Assembly (NCBI GenBank): GCA_016722465.1
Contig: JADKJC010000001.1
Span: forward strand, 186,001-250,000
Direction of reading: 5' to 3'
DNA: 64,000 nt
From: Chitinophagaceae bacterium
GTDB lineage: Bacteria > Bacteroidota > Bacteroidia > Chitinophagales > Chitinophagaceae
The notes beneath the pieces are model-generated. The model had not been told where the DNA came from, made no database searches, and saw only the letters and a list, made by a program, of their open reading frames with translations. Positions 8,573 through 17,505 of the stretch are shown here, piece after piece (position 1 is the stretch's first letter; each line of letters opens with the position of its first letter). The position numbers and the translations under genes were made by a program.

Positions 8573-10615
8573 TTATTTCAAATATTTTCTTAACCATTCC
8601 TGCACTTCTTTATAAAAAAAGCGGCTGTTCTCTGCTTTCAGTACCCAGTGATTCTCTTCAGGGAATACCACTAATTTACTCGGTATTTGTAACCGTTGTA
8701 ACACATGAAAATTTTCAATGGAGTTATTCAACGGCACCCTGAAATCCTGTTCACCAACTGTGATGAGTACCGGCGTTTTAAATTTAGCCGCATAACGGAT
8801 AGGGTTTTGCTCCTTCCAGCTTTTGGTTGGCATCCAGGGTGTTCCGCCATTCATTACTTCCCGGTTATAGATTGCATCGCTGGTTCCCCACTGGCTTTCG
8901 CTGTTCATTAAACCGGCATGACTGATCAGGCATTTATAATGGGTAGTAGTTGCCTGCATCCAGTTGGCTAAATGGCCACCGTAACTGGCGCCACCTGCAG
9001 CTTGCTTTGTGCCATCAATAAATGAATAATTTTTGATTGCATAAGCTGCTGCTTCATTGATCTCTGCTCCCGGACCTTTGAATGGATCATACTGTATGTC
9101 CTGTGAAAACTTTTCTCCGTAACCGGTGGAGCCTGTGTAATCCGTCATCACCAGCACATAGCCCGGTGATGCCAGCAATTGATAATTCCAGCGGTAGCCC
9201 CAGTTATCTTTCCATGCACCGGCAGGGCCTCCATGCATTACTACAAACAATGGATATTTTTTTGCAGCGTCAAAACCTGCAGGCCTTGCCAAAATGCTCC
9301 TGATTTTTTTGCCACGGCTGCTGCTGTACCAGAAGGTTTCGATGGTTTGAAGATCGAGTGCTGCTAATTTATCTTTATTAAAATCTGTGATGGCCCCGTG
9401 GGCTGTTCCACTGATCTTCACCACTTCTGCCGGCGATGATGCAGATTCGTAGTTTGATACGATGATATTATCAGTAGAAACACTAATGTTATTGTAACAA
9501 CCGGTTGTATTATTGGTGAGTGGTTTTGCTGCAGTCTCATTTGCTGCAATGGTAAACAAGCGGTCGTTTCCTTCGTATTCAACACTCATTACAATGGCAT
9601 TGCCATTCAAAACATACTTATTCACCGGCCTGTCCAATTCAGCCGCCAACCATGTTTTATTGGTCATTGCAGGCCAGTCAAAACGGGTTAGCTTTTGCAG
9701 GTTGTACACTTTGTAATTATTGTTGAAAGCCGACTGGCAATACAAGTATTTCCCGTCACGGCTTGCGGCAACATCACTGTACTCAAACTCATCGGCCGTT
9801 AATTTTTTAAATGCGGCATCATTCACTGATACACTGTAAATATTATAAGCCGGTTCTTTGTAAACACTCTTGTTTAACTCTGTAGTAGCAGTAAAAATAA
9901 TTTCATTGCCATTGGCGGACCAACAGGCATTGCCGCCAATTTTAAAACCGGCTTCATTAACAATGGTTGCTGTTGAAAAAAGATCTTTTGCAATGGCGCC
10001 GGCTTCTGCTTTTTGAACAAAAAGATGCGTTTCCTTTTCATCTATCCATTGGTCCCAGTCACGGATAGGAAATGAATTGTATTCTCTCACCTTGTATTTT
10101 ATCTTCTTTTTTTCCTCTGCTGTTTTTTTATTGGCCGAATCGGTGAAAGCTCCATGATATACTTTACTGGTGAATAAGAGCATGGTTCCATCCGGGCTCC
10201 ATTTAGGCGCTGCAGCGCCGGTTGATATATTGGTGATACGTTGTGATTCGCCACCATCTGCAACATTAATTACATACACCTGTGCCACGTCATCGCCTTC
10301 CCGCTTTGCAGTAAAAGCGATCATTTTACTGTCGGGGCTCCAGGTATAATTGCTTTCGCCCGTTTTGGTAGCAGTTAATTTTCTTGGCTTGCTGCTGCCA
10401 TCGGCTGCTGCGATCCACAGATCAGTGGTTTGATCCTTTTCATCATAAGCTGCATCGGTAACGCTGAACACTACCCATTTACCATTCGCACTTATTTCAG
10501 GCGCTCCTACTCTTTTCATCAACCACATATCTTCATGGGTGATCACTTTTTTGGTTTGTGCTGAAGCACTCACAATTGAAAAAAGGAAAACAATAAAGAG
10601 AATACGATGTATCAT
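8573..10615 (-). CDS. Secreted S9-family prolyl oligopeptidase-type peptidase
   Basis: The 680-residue exported peptidase is related to acylaminoacyl-peptidases and dipeptidyl aminopeptidases. A signal peptide (MIHRILFIVFLFSIVSASAQ) leads into a beta-propeller with TolB-like WSPDSKMIAF and KWSPDGTMLLFTS repeats (about 45-400). An alpha/beta-hydrolase domain follows, with catalytic Ser in GGASYGGHLANW, Asp in GEQDFRVP and His in EENHWVLK. ATG at 10615 is chosen because it starts the signal peptide; an upstream in-frame extension would overlap the next gene. It sits inside the pyrimidine island but has no evident pathway role. It may feed amino acids or be a bystander. Confidence 0.9.
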   Translation of the reverse strand: MIHRILFIVFLFSIVSASAQTKKVITHEDMWLMKRVGAPEISANGKWVVFSVTDAAYDEKDQTTDLWIAAADGSSKPRKLTATKTGESNYTWSPDSKMIAFTAKREGDDVAQVYVINVADGGESQRITNISTGAAAPKWSPDGTMLLFTSKVYHGAFTDSANKKTAEEKKKIKYKVREYNSFPIRDWDQWIDEKETHLFVQKAEAGAIAKDLFSTATIVNEAGFKIGGNACWSANGNEIIFTATTELNKSVYKEPAYNIYSVSVNDAAFKKLTADEFEYSDVAASRDGKYLYCQSAFNNNYKVYNLQKLTRFDWPAMTNKTWLAAELDRPVNKYVLNGNAIVMSVEYEGNDRLFTIAANETAAKPLTNNTTGCYNNISVSTDNIIVSNYESASSPAEVVKISGTAHGAITDFNKDKLAALDLQTIETFWYSSSRGKKIRSILARPAGFDAAKKYPLFVVMHGGPAGAWKDNWGYRWNYQLLASPGYVLVMTDYTGSTGYGEKFSQDIQYDPFKGPGAEINEAAAYAIKNYSFIDGTKQAAGGASYGGHLANWMQATTTHYKCLISHAGLMNSESQWGTSDAIYNREVMNGGTPWMPTKSWKEQNPIRYAAKFKTPVLITVGEQDFRVPLNNSIENFHVLQRLQIPSKLVVFPEENHWVLKAENSRFFYKEVQEWLRKYLK

Positions 10616-10651
10616 TAAAAATGTATTTGCTGCATAAAGAAATAAATGTAC

Positions 10652-10671
10652 AAGTGAGTGACACAACGATG
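10652..10671 (-). repeat. 20-bp dispersed intergenic repeat, copy 1
   Basis: On the minus strand reads CATCGTTGTGTCACTCACTT, identical to copies at 11696-11715 and 16754-16773. It lies in the gap upstream of the S9 peptidase and, with copy 2 in opposite orientation, flanks the nitrilase-type gene. Confidence 0.75.
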
Positions 10672-10713
10672 ATGCCATGAAAAACCATCGCTGGTGTAAA
10701 AAAAATTGCGGCT

Positions 10714-11580
10714 CTACAGCTCCGTTATCTTTCCATAAGTCTCCGGCCGCCTGTCCCTGTAGAATTGCCATTTGCTCCGGATCTGGTCGATCAGATCGAG
10801 GTCAAACTCTGCTACCAGTAATTCATCTTTGTCTTCGCTGGCTGTTGCAATAATTTGTCCCAATGGATTTACAAAATAACTGGTGCCATAAAATTTGCCG
10901 AGATTCCAGGGAGCTTCGGTACCAACCCGATTGATACAACCCATGAAATAACCATTGGCTACTGCATGTGCCGGTTGCTCCAGTTTCCATAAATATTGCG
11001 ATTGCCCAACGGTGGTTGCAGATGGATTGTAAACGATCTCTGCGCCATTTAAACCAAGGCACCTTGCACCATCAGGAAAGTGGCGGTCGTAACAAATGTA
11101 CACACCCACTTTAGCATACTTTGTTTGAAAAACCGGATAGCCAAGGTTGCCAGGCTTGAAGAAAAACTTTTCCCAAAAACCACCGGTATGTGGAATATGA
11201 TTTTTACGATACTTGCCTAAGTAAGTTCCGTCTGCATCAATCACTGCAGCCGTATTATACAATACACCTGATTGTTCCTTTTCATACACGGGCACTATGA
11301 TCACCATGTTGTATTTTTTGGCGTATTCCGCCATGCGGTCGGTGGTAGGACCGGGAACAGTTTCTGCAGAAGCATACCAGGCGGCATCCTGGCCGGGGCA
11401 GAAATACGGCGTATTAAAAATTTCCTGGAAGCACAATATCTGTACGCCCTGTTTGCCGGCATTTTCAATGAAAGGAATATGCTTTTGCACCATGGCTTCC
11501 ATGATCTCTGCAATGGTTCCTTCGCCTTCTGTTTTAGGAAGCGATACCTGGATAAGGCCTGATTTAATTATTCTTGCCAT
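10714..11580 (-). CDS. Nitrilase-superfamily beta-ureidopropionase (N-carbamoyl-beta-alanine amidohydrolase)
   Basis: It probably hydrolyses N-carbamoyl-beta-alanine to beta-alanine, CO2 and ammonia, the third step of reductive uracil breakdown. The 288-residue protein has the nitrilase triad: Glu in ILCFQEIFNTPYF, Lys in KYRKNHIPHTGGF, Cys in GVYICYDRHFPDGAR. The family-specific stretches GFWEKFFF and NRVGTE are those seen in UPB1-type ureidopropionases and N-carbamoylputrescine amidases. ATG at 11580 starts the typical MARIIKSGLIQ; a GTG 36 bases upstream would run into a repeat. It is followed by the S9 peptidase and preceded by dihydropyrimidinase, and is bracketed by inverted copies of a 20-bp repeat. 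Confidence 0.88.
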   Translation of the reverse strand: MARIIKSGLIQVSLPKTEGEGTIAEIMEAMVQKHIPFIENAGKQGVQILCFQEIFNTPYFCPGQDAAWYASAETVPGPTTDRMAEYAKKYNMVIIVPVYEKEQSGVLYNTAAVIDADGTYLGKYRKNHIPHTGGFWEKFFFKPGNLGYPVFQTKYAKVGVYICYDRHFPDGARCLGLNGAEIVYNPSATTVGQSQYLWKLEQPAHAVANGYFMGCINRVGTEAPWNLGKFYGTSYFVNPLGQIIATASEDKDELLVAEFDLDLIDQIRSKWQFYRDRRPETYGKITEL

Positions 11581-11590
11581 ACTGTTTTGT

Positions 11591-11620
11591 TTGCCACAGA
11601 TTACACAGATTAACACAGAT
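11591..11620. repeat. 'CACAGATTACACAGAT' dispersed repeat
   Basis: TTGCCACAGATTACACAGAT followed by TAACACAGAT is a tandem ten-base pattern. A diverged inverse copy (CGTGTCAATCTGTGCAATTC) occurs after uvrA at about 57932-57951. The element lies between the nitrilase start and the dihydropyrimidinase stop. Confidence 0.5.
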
Positions 11621-11695
11621 GGTTTTAATTAGTGTAATTCGTATAATTAGTGTAATAAATATTTTATTGTACTTAGCTGTTGTACTACTATTAAA

Positions 11696-11715
11696 CATCG
11701 TTGTGTCACTCACTT
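11696..11715 (+). repeat. 20-bp dispersed intergenic repeat, copy 2
   Basis: CATCGTTGTGTCACTCACTT on the + strand, in opposite orientation to copy 1. It lies between the dihydropyrimidinase stop and the nitrilase-type gene. Confidence 0.75.
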
Positions 11716-11739
11716 CAACGACAAATCATTATTGAGCGG

Positions 11740-13122
11740 TTAAATCACCTGCTTTACTTTATTCCGCTTAATGAATTTACCATATCCTTTCTGCACTTTA
11801 CATTCGTTATTATCAATGGCAACTTCACCCCTCAATAAAACTGTTTTTACTTTGCCTGTTAGTTCCCAACCTTCATAACCACTGTAATCAACATTCATAT
11901 GATGGGTAGCTACCGACAATGTATGTTTTTCATTGGGGTCAATGATCACAATGTCGGCATCGCTTCCAACAGCAATTGTCCCTTTACGTGGGAACATGCC
12001 AAATATTTTTGCTGCATTGGTGGAAGATACTTCAACATATTTATTCAGGGTGATCTTTCCTTTGCTCACCCCTTCGCTGAACAACAATTCCATCCTGTTT
12101 TCAATGGCAGGATGCCCGTTCGGTATCTTACTGAAATCATCTTTGCCCATTAATTTCTGTTCCCACATAAACGGGCAATGATCTGTTGCAACCACCTGTA
12201 CCATGCCCTGGTTGATGCCCGCCCACAATGTTGCCTGGTCTTTCTTCTCTCTCAACGGCGGGCTCATTACCCATTTGGCACCTTCAAAATCTTTTTCATA
12301 CAATGAGGCATCAATGATCAAATATTGTATGCAGGTTTCCACAAATACATTTTGATTTCTTTTAGTGGCATTGCGTACTGCATTCAATGCACCTTCGCAG
12401 GTAAGGTGAACGATATAGCCGGGGCAACCGGTATAGTTAGCCATATCAACAAAACGTTCTGCTGCTTCGGCTTCGGTTACTTCCGGCTGAGATAAATAAT
12501 GATACAATGGAGATAATTTCCCCTCGCCCCTGTGTTTTTGAACAAGATAGTCGATCATATCACCATTGGTGGCATGTACATTAATTAATCCACCATGCTT
12601 CTTTACTTCTTCCATCAGGCCGATCATCTGCCTGTCATCGATCATTAAGGCACCTTTGTATGCCATGAATGTTTTGAAAGAAGTAATGCCTTCCTGCTCT
12701 ATAAAATGCTGTATCTCTTTTTTTGTTTCATCATTAAAATCCGTAACCGCCATGTGAAAGCTATAGTCACCTACACAATTATTATCACTCCTGCCCTTCC
12801 ATTCGTCCAATGCCGCCTGCAATGAGTTGCCTTGTTTTTGCAAAACAAAATCAATTACCATGGTAGTGCCGCCATATAATGCAGCCCTTGTACCAGTTTC
12901 ATAAGTATCACTGCTGAAAGTACCCATAAAAGGCATATCCAGGTGCACATGCGGATCGATACCTCCCGGCATCACCAGCTTGCCTGCAGCATCAATTTCT
13001 GTATCTGCTTTCACTGTTAAATTTTTCCCGATGGTAGAGATTGTTTCTCCTTCGATAAAAATATCAGCAATGTAATCTGCATCTGCGGTGATGATGCGGC
13101 CGTTTTTTATTAATACAGACAT
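11740..13122 (-). CDS. hydA: Dihydropyrimidinase (D-hydantoinase family)
   Basis: It opens the ring of dihydrouracil and dihydrothymine to the N-carbamoyl-beta-amino acids, step two of the pathway. The 460-residue amidohydrolase shows the full binuclear zinc site: HVHLDMP (two His), the lysine in FKTFMAYKGA that becomes carboxylated, the His of NVHATNGDM, the His of VHLTCEGAL and the Asp of ATDHCPF. Length matches bacterial dihydropyrimidinases (about 460). It is co-oriented with the nitrilase-type gene downstream and the permease upstream; a decayed ORF6N gene lies in the gap on the upstream side. Confidence 0.95.
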   Translation of the reverse strand: MSVLIKNGRIITADADYIADIFIEGETISTIGKNLTVKADTEIDAAGKLVMPGGIDPHVHLDMPFMGTFSSDTYETGTRAALYGGTTMVIDFVLQKQGNSLQAALDEWKGRSDNNCVGDYSFHMAVTDFNDETKKEIQHFIEQEGITSFKTFMAYKGALMIDDRQMIGLMEEVKKHGGLINVHATNGDMIDYLVQKHRGEGKLSPLYHYLSQPEVTEAEAAERFVDMANYTGCPGYIVHLTCEGALNAVRNATKRNQNVFVETCIQYLIIDASLYEKDFEGAKWVMSPPLREKKDQATLWAGINQGMVQVVATDHCPFMWEQKLMGKDDFSKIPNGHPAIENRMELLFSEGVSKGKITLNKYVEVSSTNAAKIFGMFPRKGTIAVGSDADIVIIDPNEKHTLSVATHHMNVDYSGYEGWELTGKVKTVLLRGEVAIDNNECKVQKGYGKFIKRNKVKQVI

Positions 13123-13210
13123 AAGATTTGTATTTTATTTGAAGTTTCAATTTGAAACCTCAAGTTATTTTATTTTCATCTTGAACTCATCACAATCAGT
13201 GATGCTGAAG

Positions 13211-13750
13211 TTATTTTTTAAATCCAATCCGTTCCCTATCCTCCCAGCTTATCTTCTTTACTTTCTCATCCTCTTTTTCATCCAGCATATTTTCAATAGC
13301 ATCATAAATGCTGCTTAACTGTACATCGTGTCCATCAATTCTATCCTTCAATTCTTTTACTAAATTTATAATAGCAGCATTTTTATTAGCAAATCTTTTT
13401 AATGCAATAAATCTAGCATGTTTCTTTCTTGCCTGGGCTTTTAAAATACTGGCAGCATAGTTACTCCATGTTCAGTAAGAAGGCGGACGCTTCCTTTCCT
13501 GGGATGATATCCGTTGTGTATCTATTGGCTTGCCATTTTCCGATGATATCATAATTTGTGACATCATATCTTTCCATTCCTTTTTAGTGATTCGGAACAT
13601 AAAATCTTTTGGAAAACTTGCCGCATTTCTTTTCACAGCCTGATTAAAAACCCTCGTTTCTACTCCATACAATTCAGCAAGGTCAAAATCAAACATGATT
13701 TTCTCTCCTCTTACCTCATATATCCTGTCCTGGATTATCTGTACTTTCAT
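13211..13750 (-). pseudogene. Decayed ORF6N-domain protein
   Basis: From ATG 13750 the frame gives the start of an ORF6N protein ([20 protein letters not shown], then [18 protein letters not shown]), then stops at 13472. The rest continues in other frames: a TEHGVTML segment, then LKDRIDGHDVQLSSIYDAIE down to a TAA at 13211. The tail closely parallels the intact gene at 16813 (LKDRIGEHDVQLGAIYDAIE...RERIGFKK). At least two frame changes separate the pieces. The start codon overlaps the permease stop by one base. ORF6N proteins are phage-type DNA-binding proteins. Either a true pseudogene or an intact gene damaged by sequencing deletions. Confidence 0.75.
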
Positions 13751-15227
13751 TACTTATCTTTCTTCATAAAAAGGTAATAAATAACCCCACTCACCCCAAA
13801 CCCAACAAACCAGGCATAATTATACAAATGACTGATCCATTCCGGGAAAGCTGTAGCCGCCACAACTTTTATCTGCAGTAAAAAACCCGGCACATTCGGA
13901 ATGATACCCAGCAGCAACGCAATAATAGCTGTTGAATTAAACCCGTTTGTATAAGTGTACTCACCTTTCTCTTTGTATAAATCTACTGCATTCAGTTCTT
14001 TTTTCCGGATGAAAAAGTAATCAACAATCATGATACCACCAACCGGTCCAAGTAAACTGGAATATGCAATGAGCCAGGTAAAAATATATCCGTTGGGATC
14101 AGCAATTAATTTCCATGGAAAGATCAGTATGCCGATAATACCGGTGATATAACCGCCGGTTCTGAAATTTATTTTCTGTGGCGCAAGGTTTGCAAAATCA
14201 TTGGCCGGGCTAACAATATTGGCTGCAATGTTTGTGGCCAAAGTTGAAATGATAATTCCGACCATGGCAAAGCTTACCATCAGTTTACTATCAAATCTTC
14301 CGGCCAGCTTTACAATGTCCCACTCTGTTTGTCCGTAAATAATAGCTGTAGAGGAAGTAACGATCACTCCGACAAAAGCAAAAAAGGTCATTGCCGGTGG
14401 CAGGCCATATATCTGCCCTTTCACCTGTGCGTTTTGCGATTTTGCATAACGGGTAAAATCAGGAATATTTAATGACAATGTTGCCCAAAAACCAACCATG
14501 CCTGTGAGTGCCGGAAAAAAGTAATGCCAGAAATCTGCAGTTGTTGCAAACTTTGATGGTTGCTCCAAAATTGGCCCCAGCCCCTTTGCTGCAATGATGG
14601 CCCATGCAAGTAAAGCCAATGCCGCAATGGGCAAAAAGAACGCTTTAAAAATCAATAACTTCCGGATGCTGTCAACGCCTAAATAAATAATGAACATGTT
14701 GAGTGCCCAGAAAATAAAAAAACAGATCATGGGCAATACCTGCGGAAACAATGAACTGCTGTCAATTTCAGCCAGCGAAGGATTCCATGCTCTTAAAATA
14801 TTATACAGTGAAGCGCCACCGATCCATGTTTGTATGCCAAACCAGCCGCATGCAACAATCGCTCTCAGCATCGCCGGGATGTTGGCGCCCTTTGTACCAA
14901 AACTTGCCCTTACAAAAACAGGGAACGGGATACCGTATTTAGCACCCGCATGCCCATTTAAAATCATTGGAATCAACACAATGCAGTTGCCTAAAAAAAT
15001 GGTGAGTATTGCCTGCCACCAGTTCATACCGCCACCAATCAATGAACTCGCCAGCATGTAAGTAGGAATGCATAAGCTCATGCTGATCCACAAAGCTGCA
15101 TAGTTCCAGGTACCCCATTTGCGGCGGGATAGAGGAACCGGTGCAAGGTCCTCGTTTGTTAGAGAAGCCTCCCTGCCCTCAAAGGAGTGTTCCTGGTTCC
15201 TGAAGTTGCTGAGTTTTTGCTATTCAT
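13750..15227 (-). CDS. NCS1-family nucleobase permease, one frameshift near the N-terminus
   Basis: This is a probable importer of uracil, thymine, hydantoin or allantoin across the inner membrane. About twelve membrane segments follow the NCS1 signature ([56 protein letters not shown]). The conserved beginning [19 protein letters not shown] is encoded upstream in the same frame but has no start codon before a TAG. Adding one A to the five-A run (T5 at 15214-15218 on the + strand) joins it to an ATG at 15227. The repaired protein is about 490 residues, the family's normal length. The N-terminal [11 protein letters not shown] stretch may itself come from a repeat. It is co-oriented with dihydropyrimidinase. 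Confidence 0.85.
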
Positions 15228-15339
15228 TTTGCGGTTTCGGTAAGTCGGTTTATAAGCGAACCAATAAAAGTTGAAAAATTTTTAGTTCTAATATTTGTTC
15301 CCACCTAATCGGCAACCACTCTAAAGAATTGAGGTCTCC

Positions 15340-16710
15340 TTAAGCCCCACCTTTGGAGGGGTTTGGGGAGGCTTGTTCATCTGCAATTTTTATCGCTTCG
15401 CTGATGATCGCCAGTCCTTCATCAATCTGTTCTTTGGTAACTATCAACGGGGGCGCTACAAAAATGAAATTCCATCTTACAAAAGTGTACATGCCCAGTT
15501 CTTTGATCTTTGCAGCTACCTTATTCATCACAACCATTTCATCTGGCTTTGCATTGAATGGTGCCATTGGTTCTTTGGTGGTTCGGTTCTTCACCAATTC
15601 AATACAGCCAAGCAAACCCGTATTCCTGAAGTCCCCAATAGAAGGATGAATCTCTTTCAGTTTTTCCACCTGCTGCTCCATGTACCTGCCCATTGCATTC
15701 GCATTTTCCAGCAGTCCATCTTCTTCATAAATTTTTAATGTTTCCAATGCTGCGGCACAACAAACTGCATGCGCTGAATAAGTTAATCCCAATGGCAACA
15801 TGGCATCATCGTATTTTGCAGCAATGGTATCACTCACCTGTAAACAACCGAATGGCAAATAACCGCAGGTCAGGCCCTTTGCCATAGCGATCATATCAGG
15901 TACAATATCATGGTTCTGGAAACCAAACCACTGACCGGTACGGCCAAAGCCACTCATCACTTCATCCATGATCATTAAGATGCCATGCTTCTTTGTGATC
16001 TCCCTAACCGCTTTTAAATATCCTTTTGGATATTGCAAACAACCTGATGTACCCGATTCACCTTCCAGTAAAATCGCAGCAATATTTCCGGGACCTTCAT
16101 AAGCAATCACACGTTCCAATGATGCTACTGATTCTTTCAGTAAATTTTCTTCGCCATATTCCCAGCGGTATAAATTGGGCAGGTCAAAATGCACAAAGTT
16201 GGGTGCCTGCTGTGCATCCACCGGCAACTTGCGTGGATCACCACCTGCAGATATAACGCCCATGGTTGCCCCATGATACGACTGGTAACGGGTTAATATT
16301 TTATGCCTGCCGGTATATAACCTTGCCAGCTTGATACCATTCTCAATAGAAGTAGCTCCGCACAACGTGAAGAAAGATTTATTCAGATCGCCGGGGCAAA
16401 TTTCTGCCAGTTTCTTTCCAAGGTCGGCACGAACTTTTGTAACGCAGCTGGGTGTTACATAGGCTACTTCCTGCATTTGTTTTACCACCGCTTCGGTAAT
16501 GCGCTGGTTACCATGCCCGATGTTCATGTTAATCAAACCGCTGGAAAAATCAATGATGCGGTTGCCATCATAATCATATAAATAAACGCCCTCTGCATGT
16601 TTTACTGCAATGGGGTTGGTGCCTTTTTGTTTGCTCCAGCTAAACAGTGTATAATCCTGACTGTCCTGGATAATTTCCTGTGCTTCTGATAATGTTTGTG
16701 TTTGTGACAT
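15340..16710 (-). CDS. Class-III PLP aminotransferase, probable beta-alanine/beta-aminoisobutyrate transaminase
   Basis: It probably removes the amino group from beta-alanine and 3-aminoisobutyrate, giving malonate semialdehyde and methylmalonate semialdehyde for the dehydrogenase at 17506. The 456-residue omega-aminotransferase has the family landmarks GHGNQRI, LCGATSIENGIKLAR, SYHGATMG, LMIMDEVMSGFGRTGQW (PLP-binding Asp) and the Schiff-base Lys in MAKGLTCGYLP. Substrate is inferred from position, since this family also handles GABA and other omega-amino acids. The last residues (ASPNPSKGGA) are supplied by a palindromic repeat and are not part of the normal fold. A 20-bp repeat copy and an ORF6N gene lie upstream. 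Confidence 0.9.
   Translation of the reverse strand: MSQTQTLSEAQEIIQDSQDYTLFSWSKQKGTNPIAVKHAEGVYLYDYDGNRIIDFSSGLINMNIGHGNQRITEAVVKQMQEVAYVTPSCVTKVRADLGKKLAEICPGDLNKSFFTLCGATSIENGIKLARLYTGRHKILTRYQSYHGATMGVISAGGDPRKLPVDAQQAPNFVHFDLPNLYRWEYGEENLLKESVASLERVIAYEGPGNIAAILLEGESGTSGCLQYPKGYLKAVREITKKHGILMIMDEVMSGFGRTGQWFGFQNHDIVPDMIAMAKGLTCGYLPFGCLQVSDTIAAKYDDAMLPLGLTYSAHAVCCAAALETLKIYEEDGLLENANAMGRYMEQQVEKLKEIHPSIGDFRNTGLLGCIELVKNRTTKEPMAPFNAKPDEMVVMNKVAAKIKELGMYTFVRWNFIFVAPPLIVTKEQIDEGLAIISEAIKIADEQASPNPSKGGA
15342..15373 (-). repeat. G-rich palindromic repeat forming the C-terminus of the aminotransferase
   Basis: On the minus strand it reads AGCCTCCCCAAACCCCTCCA then AAGGTGGGGCTT. It encodes ASPNPSKGGA and part of the stop codon. 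The same element, in the same reading frame, occurs in uvrA (55538-55578) and rarA (62944-62981). Confidence 0.8.
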
Positions 16711-16753
16711 TATGTTTTATTTTTTTGTTATCAACTTTGGTTTTTTATGGCGA

Positions 16754-16773
16754 CATCGTTGTGTCACTCACTT
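16754..16773 (+). repeat. 20-bp dispersed intergenic repeat, copy 3
   Basis: CATCGTTGTGTCACTCACTT, identical to copies 1 and 2. It shares with copy 1 an extension (G, T, then a T-rich stretch). It lies between the aminotransferase start and the ORF6N cassette. Confidence 0.75.
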
Positions 16774-16794
16774 GTGCTTTTATATCATCGGGGC

Positions 16795-16805
16795 GGCGAT
16801 TTAAA
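16795..16805. repeat. 11-bp direct repeat flanking ORF6N gene, left
   Basis: GGCGATTTAAA, repeated exactly at 17440-17450 on the other side of the ORF6N gene. Confidence 0.6.
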
Positions 16806-16812
16806 TTAGACT

Positions 16813-17436
16813 TTATTTCTTAAACCCGATCCTTTCCCTTTGTTCCCATGTTTTGTTTTTAACTTTCTCTTCTACTTTTTCGTCCATCAGGTTTTCAATG
16901 GCATCATAAATGGCGCCCAGTTGCACGTCGTGTTCACCTATTCGATCTTTTAGAAGATCCAACTGCTTGGCAATCTCTGCGTAATTAACCGCAATCCTTT
17001 TCAGTTCAATAAAAGCCCTTACTACTGCAATACTCATCTTAACTGCCTTCTCACTTCTTAAAACTGTAGCCAGCATAGTAATGCCATGTTCAGTAAAAGC
17101 ATAAGGCGTAACGCCAGCGTTTCTTTTGTTTTGGGATGCGGTCGCAATTTGTGACCGCATAGTTTTAGTTTTCTGCAAATCAATTATTTCTGATGATGCG
17201 GTCACAAATTGTGACCGCATATTTTGCCATTCTTTTGCAGTTAAACGAAACATGAAATCTTCCGGAAATCTTTCAGCATTTCGCTTTACAGATTGATTAA
17301 GAACCTTTGTCGCAACTTCATATAAAGCGGCAATATCATAATCAAGCATTACTTTCTGCCCACGCAAAACATATATTTTCCTGATGATCGTTTCGTCAGG
17401 AATAATTTTCACCAATTCCTTTTTTGATTTAGCCAT
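16813..17436 (-). CDS. ORF6N-domain DNA-binding protein
   Basis: The 207-residue protein has an N-terminal ORF6N domain (KIYVLRGQKVMLDYDIAALY, then VLNQSVKRNAERFPEDFMFR and AFTEHGITMLATVLRSEKA, about 20-130) and a helical C-terminal part ending in a charged coiled coil. ORF6N domains are found in phage antirepressors and in stand-alone genes common in Bacteroidota. A short internal duplication is visible: MRSQFVTASSEI and MRSQIATASQNK, both read from GCGGTCACAAATTGTGACCGC-type DNA. The gene interrupts the aminotransferase and semialdehyde-dehydrogenase pair and is flanked by 11-bp direct repeats. It is paralogous to the decayed copy at 13211. Role unknown. Confidence 0.88.
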   Translation of the reverse strand: MAKSKKELVKIIPDETIIRKIYVLRGQKVMLDYDIAALYEVATKVLNQSVKRNAERFPEDFMFRLTAKEWQNMRSQFVTASSEIIDLQKTKTMRSQIATASQNKRNAGVTPYAFTEHGITMLATVLRSEKAVKMSIAVVRAFIELKRIAVNYAEIAKQLDLLKDRIGEHDVQLGAIYDAIENLMDEKVEEKVKNKTWEQRERIGFKK

Positions 17437-17439
17437 GAT

Positions 17440-17450
17440 GGCGATTTAAA
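17440..17450. repeat. 11-bp direct repeat flanking ORF6N gene, right
   Basis: GGCGATTTAAA, exact copy of 16795-16805. Together they look like a target-site duplication around a segment of about 634 bp. Confidence 0.6.
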
Positions 17451-17467
17451 AATGCCTGCAAAAAAAA

Positions 17468-17500
17468 TCATTCAACATTTAAAATACAACATTCAAAATA
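17468..17500. repeat. AT-rich 'ATTCAACATTTAAAAT' tract
   Basis: ATCATTCAACATTTAAAATA then CAACATTCAAAATA repeats the same motif twice. It resembles the inverted-repeat tracts at 6775-6793 and 7172-7200 around the first four-helix-bundle gene. It lies just past the semialdehyde dehydrogenase stop, beside the ORF6N gene. Confidence 0.5.
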
Positions 17501-17505
17501 TTGCT

